From Collybiopsis luxurians FD-317 M1 (taxonomy: Eukaryota; Basidiomycota; Agaricomycetes; Agaricales; Omphalotaceae), in contig KN834754.1 in assembly GCA_000827265.1 (NCBI GenBank), positions 1,256,831-1,320,830 on the forward strand: a stretch of DNA of 64,000 nucleotides. The letters run 5' to 3'. The position numbers and the translations under genes are program-made. This document shows, in pieces, positions 49,650 through 61,265 of the stretch (position 1 is the stretch's first letter; each line of letters begins with the position of its first letter). A model generated the notes under the pieces. The model ran no database searches and was not told the DNA's origin. It worked only from the letters and a program-made list of their open reading frames with translations.

Positions 49650-51197
49650 ATGCTGCTGCTCGAATTACCGAGTGACCTCTTGCTGCGCACTCTCGAGTTC
49701 GTTAAGCCCCGAGATTTGTTCGCAGCAAGAAAGGTAAACTTCATTTCATTAAAGGAGTTAAATTGGGTCTCAAGATTGTCTATGTAGACATGCCGCCAGC
49801 TTCGGGCGCTGACCTTGGAACGAACAGTCTGGATAGGTGTATACAGGAAGAGTGGCTTGTGCTTACCGCCGGGCCTTTCTCCTACCCAGACTGTCCGAGA
49901 TCTCGAGCGTGTCCTTTTGCGTGCTGAGCTATGGGCCGCGATCTGGGCTCAAAGCAGCTCGCTGGAAAAACCTCTTGATTCATTATTCAGAACGACTCAC
50001 ACTATGACCTGTTCGAACTGGCTTTCCTTCACACTGGGAGCAACTCTTTTGGAAATATACCGCAGCCGATATCTTATCATTGGAGATCACTTTGGATTTT
50101 TCATGTACGACTTGGATACCAGCTGCCCCATTTTACTACGTGGCGAAGATCACTACCGGTACTTCTGGTTCTACCAGCAGATGAGAACTGCAGAACACAA
50201 CGCAGACTTTCTCCTCCCATTTGGCGTATTAGACTTGAACGACCTCCCTAACTCGGATTACGTAGAGTATAACTGTTTCGACCCGGTAAAACTGTAAGTC
50301 CTTGAGTGCTCGTCGTTGATAACCTTTCCGTTTTCGCTAATCATTCTCAAAAGTAATTTTCTCAAGCTTGATCATTTAGGTACCGCGATCGTGATTGAAA
50401 CTGATGTTCGGGTCTGTCAAGAAAATTTCCCCGTTGCATATGATTTTTGTATCTATCGTCAATATGAATCGGAAGAGATGTTCTTAATGCATATGCCATC
50501 CCAAAAAACTTATCCCATCCCGGGCTTGCAAGTTGGGCATGTTATTTTATTCACCCAAAACTTACTAATCAAATGTTTCTCGCTCGTACAGAACCGAGAG
50601 GATTGTTACGTATTGATCCCAGGATATATTCTTTGTATGTCGAGTCAGCTCACATTAATTCCTTTTCCCGATCCCGACACAGTGTCTTCGGGCACTCCGC
50701 TACGTCCGACGCACCACGGTTCATATCGAAACTCGCTTGGGCCGCATGAGAGGCAACGACCTATTTCGAAAGTCCACTTGGTTTCCACCGATATATCCCC
50801 TCTAAATAATGCTGGATCTGCATGGCTTCTGGCGGAGTATAATTACCAGAAATCTCATCTCCTGCGCGTCACTCTTGAGCCAGATGGCCTTCTGGATTTT
50901 ACAATTCTCAATGACCACCGAATGAACTCCATAGAAGACGCAACGGAGTTTGGATGTCTTACAACTGTACCTGGTTTTTGCGCTATCGGCTTGACGCGGA
51001 TGGCTTCTCTCGGCGGGTCTACCGTTGTGTTGATATACAGTATTGACGTTACTTCCGAGAGGGAATTATACGTTGATACGGCTTGCACGATCATTCCTGA
51101 GTTTGGGCATGATATTGCACTTTATATTTTGGATCCTTTTCGCGGCCTGGTCACACTTGATCGTCGAGGGCAAGTTCGCGTAATGGATATCATCTAA
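49650..51197 (+). CDS. F-box protein, paralogue D
   Basis: Most diverged member of the four-gene family. Exons 49650-49733, 49788-50293, 50354-50540 and 50592-51197 give 460 aa. The short F-box (ELPSDLLLRTLEFVKPRDLF) is followed by TCRQLRALTLERTVWIGVYRKSG and QTVRDLERVLLR, aligning with A-C. Intron positions are the same. For intron 2 the acceptor is CAAAAG (50348-50353); the nearer TTTAG at 50379 would cause a stop. The third donor is weak (GTTATT after CAT), but phase and alignment with A support it. The C terminus keeps the final GQVRVMDII pattern. Likely SCF adaptor, target unknown. Confidence 0.8.
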
Positions 51198-51632
51198 TGT
51201 GTCAATTGAACTGGGATCTTGCATTTGTACTTGAATCATTTGGTGACGCATGTTAATGCATGAAACGTGTTTCTTTCGAGGATTGAACTCTGCCCTACAC
51301 ATTACTTCCCATCGGGTGTGTGCACGCTGCAATTTTCTTCCCTGGTCTTACGAAGTATATCAAAAGTTCATATTTCTCGCTTTGACCTTCAATGAATCAG
51401 GCGTGACATCATATCCGCGTCATGTCCTGAACGCCCATCAATGCATCCGATACCACGCATTCTTCGCGAGGGCTCCGTGAGATAGGCACGCATTAAAAAA
51501 ATTTTTTTTTCGTAAGCCTGGTTGATATGTAGGTTGTCCAGGGCCTTTCCCGCCTTCTTTTAGGCTTGGACCACCCCCACACGTCTCTTCCACGCCCTAC
51601 TTCCTTCTGCCTTTGGGACATTCACCTCCAAC
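51198..51632. other. Intergenic region
   Basis: It contains the 3' end of F-box D and the promoter of the serine-rich surface protein. A T and A homopolymer run lies at about 51494-51511. Nothing else noted. Confidence 0.4.
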
Positions 51633-52653
51633 ATGCGTCCAGTATCGCTAGCATTCCTCGCCTTCTGTGGTGCTGCTGCTGCGCAGAGTTCTACGACTTC
51701 TGCAGCAGGTACATCGCAGACAATTGTTGTGACCGGTAAGTAATATAGACAGACCAGTCTCTACTAGAGACATTAATCCGACGCGTTTCTCTCTGTCGCA
51801 GTGTCTAATTCGTCCTCGTCAAGCAATGCTTCATCCGTCTTTAGTCCTGCTCAAATTTCTGCAAACGTTGGCGATTTGGTCTTGTTCAACTTTACAGAAG
51901 GTAATCATACCGCCACGCAGTCGGCTTTTTTCGCTCCCTGCGAGCCAGTCAATTATACCAACGGCACGAACGGCTTTGACTCCAATTTCGTCGTCGTCCC
52001 GTTGAACTGGAATATAACGGACGGCGCCTTCCCAATTCTTGCTGTTCCCATTCTCGAGTCAAATAAGAATGATACGATGTGGTTTTACGACGTGAGCACC
52101 TGCGCTGAAGGTGGTGTCGGCGTTATCAACTTGGTCCCAGGCGACCCAGCAACGGCTGGGCAGACTTTGGATGGGTTTAGGGTACGTGCTTCTCCCTGCC
52201 AAAAATTCTATCGTAACTCGAACGACTGCTTCTTTCTATCGAACGGTTCGAACCTTCGAATGGGTCACGCATGTATTACTTCATTTCCGCCGCTTGACAC
52301 CTTTACTTCCCTTCTCAGTTATCCTTTTGTTTGCGGTGTACGATAACCCTTCAAGTGACATGTTGATACGCTTCTCTTCATTTTTGCTTTCATTTCTGGC
52401 CTAACAGTGTCGCATTCCATCAAACTCACTCTGACTTTACCCCTCTTTTTAACAGCGCAACGCTATTCGCCTCAACGGAACCTCGACTTCGTCGTCGTCC
52501 GCCCACTCTTCTACAGGAACCAGCGCTGCGTCTTCTACTTCAAGTGTCTCTCAGGGAAATTCTGCTCAATCTCTGGGAATAGGATCCGCAGCCAATGTTG
52601 GAGTCCTATTTCAAGCGGGCCTTATGGGGGTAACGTTGCTATTGTGCCTCTAA
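51633..52653 (+). CDS. GPI-type extracellular cupredoxin-like serine-rich protein
   Basis: Exons 51633-51735, 51802-52181 and 52456-52653 give 226 aa. Order: signal peptide (residues 1-18, VSLAFLAFCGAAAA), a cupredoxin-like domain (about 40-155; ISANVGDLVLFNF, GNHTATQS, APCEP, WFYDVSTC, GVGVINL), a Ser/Thr-rich stalk of some 35 residues, and a hydrophobic C terminus (GVLFQAGLMGVTLLLCL) typical of a GPI-attachment signal. So it is a cell-wall or surface protein. In better-studied relatives the late motif has a His and a Met as copper ligands. Here that spot reads TCAEGGVGV without them, so copper binding is doubtful. At 274 bases the second intron is several times longer than others in the window. 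Confidence 0.83.
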
Positions 52654-53229
52654 ACTTTATGCATACTGCTATGTTCATTCGATAGCTCTTGTTTCTTGTT
52701 CTGCCTCGTTTTTGGTTACATAACTATTGATGGTGGGCTTGCACTTTTCTTGCTTCCTCCAAGTCCTAGATGACTGATACCCAAGCACACGAACTCATAC
52801 CTCATACGTACTATATATATGATTCAGTATGTCTTGATTGAAATATTTACTTCCTCCTGTACTTGCAGGCTGGTGTAGAAAAATCCATCTTGCCCGTTCT
52901 TTCTCCCCAACCTTCCTTTCTGTTATCTTCCACTCTTACGTTACTTTCTTTTCGGTACTTTTTCGTATTTAGAAGCAGTATCTAGAATTCTACCGTGAGG
53001 CTGGAAACGTTCGAAGGCACCTTATGAATAGATGCGTCGTAAGAATCTAGGCTGTTGCTGCCGGCTGGGCGAGGTAGAACAACCGATCATTAGTGGTAAG
53101 CAAATGCACGACAATGTCGATGCAGAGACAGTAAATCTTCGTTATGACATTCGCTATGTTCGGCTACCAACTATCGCAGAGCTGAGTGGCTTTCGAGAGG
53201 GCGCCTGTCCTTAGGCGCTTAAGATTACC
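52654..53229. other. Intergenic region
   Basis: 3' side of the surface-protein gene and 5' side of vps51. A TATATATATGA run occurs at about 52812-52822. A 60-codon frame at 53032-53214 has no domain. Confidence 0.4.
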
Positions 53230-53885
53230 ATGTCCAACAGCAACCCTCATCGACGTTCAATTCCTCCAGCGGCCCCTGTAACGGCCTCTCCCCTTCGACC
53301 TGCATCGCCGCTTGCTGCCTCAGCTAATTCTTCCCCCTCTTCTCCCACTCGCCAGGCGCGTAGACCAAGTGTCACTTCGTCCACCGCCCGACCTGCGTCC
53401 AGAGCTCCTTCGACTCCGCCGACTAAATCGTCAACCCGTGCCAGGGACTTGCTGAGGAAACATTATGGGCTCGGCATGGGGACCCCGGGCTCGAGTGGAA
53501 GGGCTACACCAGATGATAGAGATCCTATGAACATGGGTCAGTCCAGTTCCCTGAAATTCAGTTACTTTCTCCAGACCCTAACGCAAATTTCTCCCGAGCA
53601 GATTCCCCTTCATTTGACGCGAAATCATACTATTCACAACTCATAATGACTGCGAACCTTTCAACACTGCTGAAGAAGGAGAACGAGCTAGTGGGCGACA
53701 TACGTCTGCTCGAATCTGAGCGTCAAAATCTCGTCTACAATCATCATCACGAACTCATTGCCGCTAGTGATACCATTGGTGCTATGAAATCTCATGCGGA
53801 AAGTTTGGACGCGGACTTGGATCTACTTAGAGCTGCCTTTGACGAGATTTCGAGACTCAGCAATGAGCTCTCCTCGGTTGAATAG
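53230..53885 (+). CDS. vps51: Vps51-like subunit of the GARP tethering complex
   Basis: Vps51 links the GARP vesicle-tethering complex to SNAREs at the trans-Golgi in endosome-to-Golgi retrieval. Exons 53230-53536 and 53575-53885 make 205 aa. After a disordered Ser/Pro/Thr N terminus come the hallmark RARDLLRKHYGLG (about residue 73), SFDAKSYYSQLI and a long helical coiled-coil stretch with the conserved LLKKENELVGDIRLLESERQ and LVYNHHHELI. The short form, ending soon after the coiled coil, matches what I know of basidiomycete Vps51-like proteins, so I regard it as full length. Its last codons, including the TAG, lie inside the tandem duplication that begins at 53876. Confidence 0.88.
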
Positions 53886-55210
53886 GCGCTGGAGAAGCGC
53901 TGGCAGGACAATTTACTGCTTCTGTGAACTGATGAAGTCGGTGGACAAGCGAATTGCATATTCTACGAAACCTTCGGCTTGTGCAGATAGCCTTTCAACC
54001 CGATTCCGACTACTGGCCGATGGAAAAGGACTGGCTAGGATTGCCAAGACAGGTTATTTTTGATGAAACGTCGGGGTCGTTGCGGTAGGTACCAAACAGC
54101 GAGGCTTGTAATCAAACTGCATTCAATGTACAAACTTGTAGAAGGTTTTTCTGATAGTCTATCCGATCAAATCCTTCCAGTTTATTATAGTCCGTCGTTG
54201 CCTCCCGCAAGTATATGCCGATCAATACTAAGCCACTGCGGAACTACCTCGTTCTCACAGAGACGAACAAATGTCGCGTAACAAATCTGCGGGGCAGTAA
54301 CAGTGCTGGGTATTTTCTGAGATTCTGAAGCAGCTGCATCATAGTTTGTGAAATTATAGCACGCCAACTCCAGAAAGTTGGCTATTCACAGTATGGCGCC
54401 AGAGTTCTTCTTTCCTTTCTTCCTCTTTACCGAACAGCTACCGATGTTTCAGTCAAAATTTAGGGCTCATTGAAAGAATCTGCTCTATTGTTTTTCTTCT
54501 CAAGCTTTCCGAGATTAGTCCGTCCAATTAGTTATGCTTCAACTCGCGTTAGCGTTTTGTTTGAGCAGTATTTTTGTCCCATTCCGGTATGTTCGTCTCT
54601 CATCGCCGCCTATTGATTTTCAGGTCCTTAGTAGCATAGTCTCCCGCCCCAGTCCCGCTTCTTATTCGTTCTCTAGCCCCTCCTGGCTTAGTCTAGATTG
54701 TACCCACAAGCTCGAACTCCATTACTTGCGGTCTTTCGATTTCAAAAAAAAGTGCTTACTTCGATTCGACTATGCTGACCGAATCAAATTTTCCTTCTTA
54801 TCAACGTTCGATATCTTGCGCTTTCGCTGCTATCACAGTAAATGTAGCTTCAATCTCGCCGCCAGGTTCAACGTGTGTCGTTTCGAGTTTTTACCTGGTC
54901 TGTAAATATCGACCGGGCATGTCTTCACGAAGTGATGCAAAAGCCACTGAACAGCGTCCCACGTTCTCCGCTTATCTTCTCCGGTCTTATCTGACCGACT
55001 CTTGTATGTGCTAGGCGGCCCGATGTGCTTTCAATAAAGAGCACTCTATGAGTCCTCAATGGTCGAAAGGCACAATTCAGAGCGCTCCATGCCTCTATTC
55101 CATACACGGGCGTAGGCATAGTCGTTTCAGCATCCCGATAGTGTCTAGTGTACTCGAGAAGGAGCTATTGATCTTCCGGATATTTATGTCTTGTCGCCCT
55201 CTTATTCGAG

Positions 55211-55218
55211 TATAAATA
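55211..55218 (+). promoter_or_regulatory. TATA box of small secreted protein gene 1
   Basis: TATAAATA about 95 bases upstream of the ATG at 55306, conserved in copy 2. Confidence 0.65.
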
Positions 55219-55305
55219 GTCCAAGATTCCACTACTTTCGACAGAGTTCAGCTTGAGCACTCTTCAACTTCTCGTTCTCAACCTCTAAACCAAATCTCAT
55301 TCGAT

Positions 55306-55900
55306 ATGCGTTCTGTTGCTTTCGCCACTCTTCTTACCGCAGTTACTGCTGTTCTCGCTGCTGTCAGTATAATTTAATTGATATTAACCTTCGATTTCGA
55401 GCTCATTTTACTATTTACTATTTTTCTAGCCCCAGGGTGCCCCCGTAAATACTCTCATCTTCAATGCCCATATGTTGGCCTGAGCTAAAAATCTACCTTT
55501 TGCTTCCAGGTATCTAAGCGTCAAGCACCTAACTTCTACCTCCTCGTTTGCACGGAGCCCGACCTCGCCCCTGGAACTTGTGGAATCTACGGCGGTTTGG
55601 GTGAAGGCGTGTGCACTCCATTCCCTGCTGACTTCAACGACGACATCTCCAGTCTCGCTTCTACGTATGACGGCGAGGCTTGCACTGTCTACGTGTAAGT
55701 GGTCTTAAATCTGCATATAATTGCACCTCCAGCGATCAGCCACACTAACGAGTAACAACCTTTTTTTGGGTGTCTGTAGAAATGACGATTGCACTGGTGA
55801 CTCGCTCGTCGTTGCGCACCTCCAGGAGTACTCCAACTTGGCCGTGACCAACCCGAACCTTGACAACGCACTGTCGTCCTTCAAGTGCTCCGCCGTCTAA
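55306..55900 (+). CDS. Small Kex2-processed cysteine-rich secreted protein, copy 1
   Basis: Four exons, 55306-55362, 55430-55444 (15 bases), 55510-55694 and 55780-55900, give 125 aa. A 19-residue signal peptide (MRSVAFATLLTAVTAVLAA) is a whole exon. A five-codon exon, PQGAP, and VSKR follow, where the KR dipeptide suits Kex2 cleavage. The mature protein of about 98 residues starts at QAPNFYLLVC and has six cysteines. Segments such as FNDDISSL and CTVYVNDDCTGDSL resemble the Greek-key pattern of beta/gamma-crystallin-like secreted proteins (aromatic, spaced Gly, Ser-Ser); this is a guess from pattern. Its own tandem copy and a diverged third copy lie within 7 kb. Extracellular role unknown. 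Confidence 0.87.
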
Positions 55901-57597
55901 GGAGGTGGATGAATAATGGGATCTATGTAGTTACTACTGTCCGATCGGACTCAAGTGTAGATTCATATATAATTCATATATAATATCTGTGCTTTTGCCT
56001 TGCTTAGATTTCGAATCATATTTGTCGAACTTGCAGGTGGTATTCACTGCGATTGAACTCAAGTAACCTCAAACTCCATCTACTGCAACATACATGTGGA
56101 AGAGAAGGGTGTTATTCAAGTACGCGTATACGATATAAGGCTACAGAATTACTAGGTAATTAAACAGGTAAACTTGGTGCCGTGATACTACATATGTCTG
56201 TATGAGGCTAACGATACAACAATCAATTAATTGATTGCAAGTCAAGTCGTGACGCCGAGGGCACCCCTTCGAGTTGGGCTCTCAACGAGTTAGAGTCAAA
56301 AAGATCAGCAGAAAGAAGACAGCTGGACTCGAGCAGGAATACCTCGGACTCCATCCTTAAAGTCTGCATGTCATAAGTAGACACAAGAAAGGAGATAAAA
56401 GGAGGAGAAAGAAATAAGGTTGAATAGGCGCTGGAGAAGCGCTGTCAGGACAATTTACGTACTCATGCTGGACAATCAAATTGCATATCTTCTAACGAAG
56501 CTTTCGGCTCGTGCAGATCGCATTACAACCCGGCTGACTCTAACTACTGGCCGGTGGAACAGGATTGGTTAGGATTGCCAAGACAGGTTATTTTTAATGA
56601 AACATCGGGGCCGCTGCAGACACGGTCTGTCCGATCAGATCCTTCCAGTTTTTCTAGTGCGTCCTTACCTCCCACAAATATATGACAACCAATGCCAAGC
56701 CACTTTGAAATTGTCTCGTTCTCACAGACTCGGAGATGAACAAATATCGCGTTACACATTTGGGGTAACAGTCTAAAGTTGGGTATTTTCTGAGATGCTA
56801 AAGCAGCTGCATCATAGTTTGTAAAATTATGACACGCCAATACGAGAAAGTTGGCTGTTCAGAGTCCTTCTTTCCTAAGTTCTTCCTTCTTACCGAACAG
56901 CTACCGATGTTTCAGTCAATATCTAAGCCTCAAGCCTTAGGGCTCATATGCTCCTATCTTTTTCTTCTCGTCCTATTCCGGTATGTTCGTCTCTCATCAG
57001 TGACATCACCTCTATTGATTTTCAGGTCCTTAGTAGCGTGGTCTCCCGCCCCAGTCCCGCTCTCTATTCGTTCCCTAGCCCCTCCTGGGTGTCCCCCCCA
57101 AGCTCGAATCACATTATCTGTGGTTATTCGAGTTCAAGCAAAGTGCTTCGATTTGACCATGCCGCTCGATTCAAATTTCACTTCCCGTAGGCTTGGCCAA
57201 CGTTTGATCCCTTGCGCTTTCGCTGGTATCACAGTAAATGTAGCTTCAATCTCTCCGTCGGATTAAACGTGTGTCGTTTCGAGTTCCTGTTTGGTTTGTA
57301 GATATCCACCGGGCGTGTCTTTACAAAGTGATGCAAAAGCCACTGAACAGCGTCCCACGTTCTCCGCTCATCTTCTCCGCTCTTATCTGACCTACTCTTG
57401 TATGTGCTAGGCGGCCCGATGTGCTTTCAATGAATAGCACTCTATGAGTCCTCAATGGTCAAAAGGCACAATTCAGAGTGCTCCATGCCTCTATTCCATC
57501 GGGCGTAGTCGTTTCAGCATCTCGATAGTGTCTAGTGTACTCGAGAAGGAGCTATCGATCCTCCGGATATTTATGTCTTACCACCCTCTCATTCGAG

Positions 57598-57605
57598 TAT
57601 AAATA
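57598..57605 (+). promoter_or_regulatory. TATA box of small secreted protein gene 2
   Basis: TATAAATA 83 bases upstream of the ATG at 57681; same element as in copy 1. Confidence 0.65.
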
Positions 57606-57680
57606 CTCCGAGATTCCACTACTTTCGACAGAGTTCAACTCGAGCGCTCTTCAACTTCTCGTTCTCAATCTCCATTCGAT

Positions 57681-58268
57681 ATGCGTTCTGTTGCTTTCGC
57701 CACTCTTCTTACCGCAGTTACTGCTGTTCTCGCTGCTGTCAGTATAATTTAATTGACATTAACACTTGATTCCGAGCTCATTTTACTACTTTTCTAGCCC
57801 CAGGGTGCCTCCGTAAATACTCTCATCTTCAATGCCCATGTGTTGACCTGAGCTAAAAGTCTGCCTTTTATTTCCAGGTATCTAAACGTCAAGCACCTAA
57901 CTTCTACCTCCTCGTTTGCACGGAGCCCGACCTCGCCCCTGGAACTTGTGGAATCTACGGCGGTTTGGGTGAAGGCGTGTGCACTCCGTTCCCTGCTGAC
58001 TTCAACGACAACATCTCCAGTCTCGCTTCTACCTGGGATCCTGAGGCCTGCACCGTCTATGTGTAAGTGGTCTTAAATCTGCATGTAATTGCACCTCTAG
58101 CGATCAGCCACACTAACGAGTGACAACCTTTTTTTGGGTGTCTGTAGAAACGACGATTGCACTGGTGACTCGCTCGTTGTTGCGCACCTCCAGCAGTACT
58201 CCAACTTGGCCGTGACCAACCCGAACCTTGACAACGCACTGTCGTCCTTCAAGTGCTCCGCCGTCTAA
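57681..58268 (+). CDS. Small Kex2-processed cysteine-rich secreted protein, copy 2
   Basis: Exons 57681-57737, 57798-57812, 57878-58062 and 58148-58268, again 125 aa. The signal peptide is identical to copy 1, the micro-exon reads PQGAS instead of PQGAP, and the KR site and all six cysteines are kept. I count only a handful of amino acid changes, mainly around STWDPEAC versus STYDGEAC and one Glu to Gln in HLQQYSN. Introns align in position and nearly in length. An intact frame and preserved TATA box indicate that both copies are expressed or only recently duplicated. Confidence 0.87.
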
Positions 58269-58798
58269 GGAGGTGGATGAATAATGGAATCTATGTAGTT
58301 ACTACTGTCCGATCGGAAAGTGTAGATTCATATATAATTCATATATAATATCTGTGCTTTTGCCTTGCTTAGATTTCGAGCCATATCTGTCGAACTTTCA
58401 GGTGGTATTCACTGCCATTGAACTCAAGTAATCTCGAACCGCATCTCCTGCAACATGATTATGGAAGAGAAGAGTGTTATTCAAGTATGCAAATACGATA
58501 TAGGGCTACAGAGTTACTAGGTAATTAAGCAGATAAAGGTGCCGTGGTACTACATATGTCTGTATGAGGCTAACGATACAACAATCAATTAATTGGTTGT
58601 AAGTCAAGTCGTGACGGCGAGGGCACCCCTTGGGCTCTCAAAGAGTCAAAGTAAAAAAATCAGAAGAAAAAGTCAGACGGAGCAGGAACATCTCAAACTC
58701 CGTCTTAACGTCCGCATGATTCCAGAATCGAAGGGAACAGTTATAAGTAAACGCAAGAAAGGAGATAAAGGGAGGAGAAAAGAAGGAAAGAAATAAAG

Positions 58799-58967
58799 AT
58801 AGGAATAGGATGTGAATATATGTTGCAAATCAAGCGTTTGATTAGTGTTCATGGGTTGGCGATAACCCTCGTTACGTCCGATATCGTGACGGAGTCATAA
58901 TGCATAGGTATTGGAATCATAGACGCTTCCGTTCATAACCATATCCATCATAAATTATGGTCGTTGA
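58799..58967. other. Short convergent spacer
   Basis: Between the end of the duplication and the 3' end of the receptor gene. No feature seen. Confidence 0.4.
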
Positions 58968-60779
58968 TCATGAAGATACATATATTGGTGGTGTCGCCTG
59001 CAGGGACCTGGGTGACCAATCCAGCGGTATCTCTTCAAGCCCTGCCTCAGCGTCAACTTGCCGTCCCCGTCCACTGCGTCCATGATCGTGAGATCCGCGA
59101 CCGCCTTCCAATTCTCGAGGAGTAGGCGTAGGATCAAAAGTAACTGTGCTCGTGGTGGACACCGAGATGCCATTCATCAGGTAGGGCATCCCAGAACTCC
59201 TCTCTTGTTCCTTCTTACCGCCGAACAATCCCATCCGACGTCCGAAATCGACGAGTTTTTGTTGACGGGAAGGCGGTTGATTCTGAAGGGTGTTCACTAG
59301 GCTTGCGCCAGTACCAGCAATTAATGGTCGCAAAGACGACGAACAGGATGGAGGAGAGGATGGAGAGTTGATGGTACCAGTTTCGGTTTGGTAGAGGTAA
59401 GAGTCATCCGGGGTGTACTTGTCATTGTCAGAGTAGTATGATGGTGCGACTGTGGATTCGGTCATAGAGAAGGATGGTTTGGCATTTGAGGAGATCATGG
59501 ACCACGCTTTGGATCTACGAAAAGAGAAAGGCAGGGGTCAAAACAGAGGAATAGGGAATGCAATAAATCCTACTACTTACTTTGGCTTAGGAGTGGTCGC
59601 CTGCATTCTGTCCCTGCTTTGCCCTCGACTGAAAATTCTTTTCACACTCTCAAACCCTTTCTTGTAATTTTTCTTCGCCTCTTCTGCGAACCCAAAGAAG
59701 GCAAAGAATACAAAGGCACAGAAGACGGGAGGCACCCATCGATTGATCTCGACTACGGCGCGAGTCACCGTATCAGCCTTCCACTCGCTCGCAGGGACAA
59801 ATTCGATTTTGGAAAAGTCTACAGTCTCAGAGAAGGTGGTAAATGGTAACACGGCGGAACGGGAAGCTGCGATAATGGAAAAGACGCCGATGGGTGTGTT
59901 ACATATCATGTCGACAAAGACGAGGAGCATGAGTCGGATATAACGACTTGGGGACATGCCTGAACCATTACCAGCGACTTTGGCAAATTCGACACGACGA
60001 GAATACAAGTTTCGTAGGGTCAAGACTAAGAATACGGTCAGATAACTGTCCATCATGATCCAGTGAAGAAGACATACCCGAGTATACAAGGGAGCACAGA
60101 CCAATGAGCACAGGCCACATGAAGTACAAGATATATGCTGCCAACGTGTTGAATGTAGCTGGCTGGCATCCAATTTCCTCGAATATGTCGAATCGACGGG
60201 GTTGTACAATAAAATCTATGCAAACTCATTTGATTAGTTTGAGCAAACTGAAGCTAGTATGGTGAACTTACGAAGGCCCATTACCAGGACAGGAAGTCCA
60301 AAAGCAATAAGAAGATTTATAATCATGTCTCGGCGTTTCTAGTGACGAATTTAGTTCAAAAGTGTAGCGTTTGGTGTGTAACATAAAAAACTAACCTCTT
60401 GAGATGTAGCTGAGGCTCTATTAACTTTAGAAATATTGTAAAGCTGTCGACTGATAGCGAGCGTCGAAGCAGTAATGCCAACGTTGGCAGCAATGATGAT
60501 TTGAGCAGCTGAAGCCTGGTCAATAAACAACGAAAATTCCGAAAAAAGAAGATAGAACTTACAGATGTCGCACCAAACGGGAGCAACATTATTCACATTA
60601 TCCTTCCATATGATGGAATTTATGAAACCAACGAGAGCGAGAAAACCAGTAGAGAGCATGTACGAGCAAGTTCCGACGTTGCGCGAGCGGAAATGCCACG
60701 GAAAGGGAATGAAACTGACAATAAATGCTAATAATGAGAGGATCGGATAAAGCGGGAAAGTTGGGTCTGTTGCGTGCAT
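58968..60779 (-). CDS. STE3: STE3-type mating pheromone receptor
   Basis: Seven-helix G-protein-coupled receptor for lipopeptide pheromone, at the plasma membrane; in mushrooms such genes define the B mating-type locus or its relatives. Exons 60779-60563, 60508-60396, 60338-60272, 60215-60078, 60025-59581 and 59514-58968 give 508 aa. Helices and motifs in order: PLYPILSLLAFIVSFIPFP, YMLSTGFLALVGFINSIIW, WCDIS then QIIIAANVGITASTLAISRQLY, MIINLLIAFGLPVLVMGLHF, QPRRFDIFEEIGCQPA, YILYFMWPVLIGLCSLVY, TLRNLYSRRVEF, LMLLVFVDMICNTPIGVF and VPPVFCAFVFFAFFGFAEE. The second acceptor was placed to restore WCDIS. The 200-residue cytosolic tail is Ser/Thr rich and ends PPIYVSS, a PPxY motif. No pheromone precursor was recognised nearby. 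Confidence 0.95.
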
Positions 60780-61265
60780 CGTGAATTAGGATATCGATGT
60801 CGGGGTGCAAATTAGTTTTCGAGTAGTGTTGCTGTTAGGGAATGGGCTGGAGTCGGGAGAAGGAGAGAGAGCTCGGAGGCGATGTTCGCAGGATATGAAG
60901 AAGAAAGCAGGAAAGCGGACTCAATTTCTGCGGCGGCCATTTTATGTGGCCGGACAATAGCTCGGAGAACAATAACGAGTAACCGAAAGTACAATGTAGC
61001 CCAAATGGCCGCAATGTTTGAATTGAATCGCTTAAGAGTCCTCCACAGTGACCTAGAAAAAATGAATAGCAGTAGCAAAGACCTGAATACACGCTGACTG
61101 AACGCGAAGCTGCAAGAATTAGAATCCGACTCCGTTGAAGAACATTAGACGCCCAGCTCAAGCGTCTATTACCAAATTAGGTAGACAATAGAAAATAGAC
61201 GCTCATTATGTCATCACACCGACACATCCGCCGAACGAAATTTTAGGCCTTGCATCCGCACTGGC
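60780..61265. other. Divergent promoter of STE3 and tim22
   Basis: It contains a 10-base inverted repeat, AGCGTCTATT (61161-61170) and AATAGACGCT (61194-61203), with a related TTAGACGCC just upstream at about 61145. No gene seen. Confidence 0.5.

Larger units (their letters stand above)
53876..56417 (+). repeat. Tandem segmental duplication, copy 1
   Basis: A 2542-base unit that begins within the last codons of vps51 (GGTTGAATAGGCGC) and ends in a purine-rich GGAGGAGAAAGAAATAA tract. The next copy starts directly at 56418. It carries one small secreted protein gene with its whole promoter. About 1.4 kb of each unit upstream of that gene is non-coding as far as I can see. Confidence 0.88.
56418..58798 (+). 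repeat. Tandem segmental duplication, copy 2
   Basis: Second copy of the unit at 53876. It begins with the duplicated end of vps51 (an orphan GTTGAATAG) and ends near 58798 in the same purine-rich tract. Many small indels and substitutions in the non-coding parts, fewer in the exons. Confidence 0.87.

Noticed and set aside
54185..56840. Minus frames of 60 and 98 aa in the two duplication units
   Set aside because: They are homologous because the units are duplicated; the reading frames differ by indels and no start or domain is conserved.
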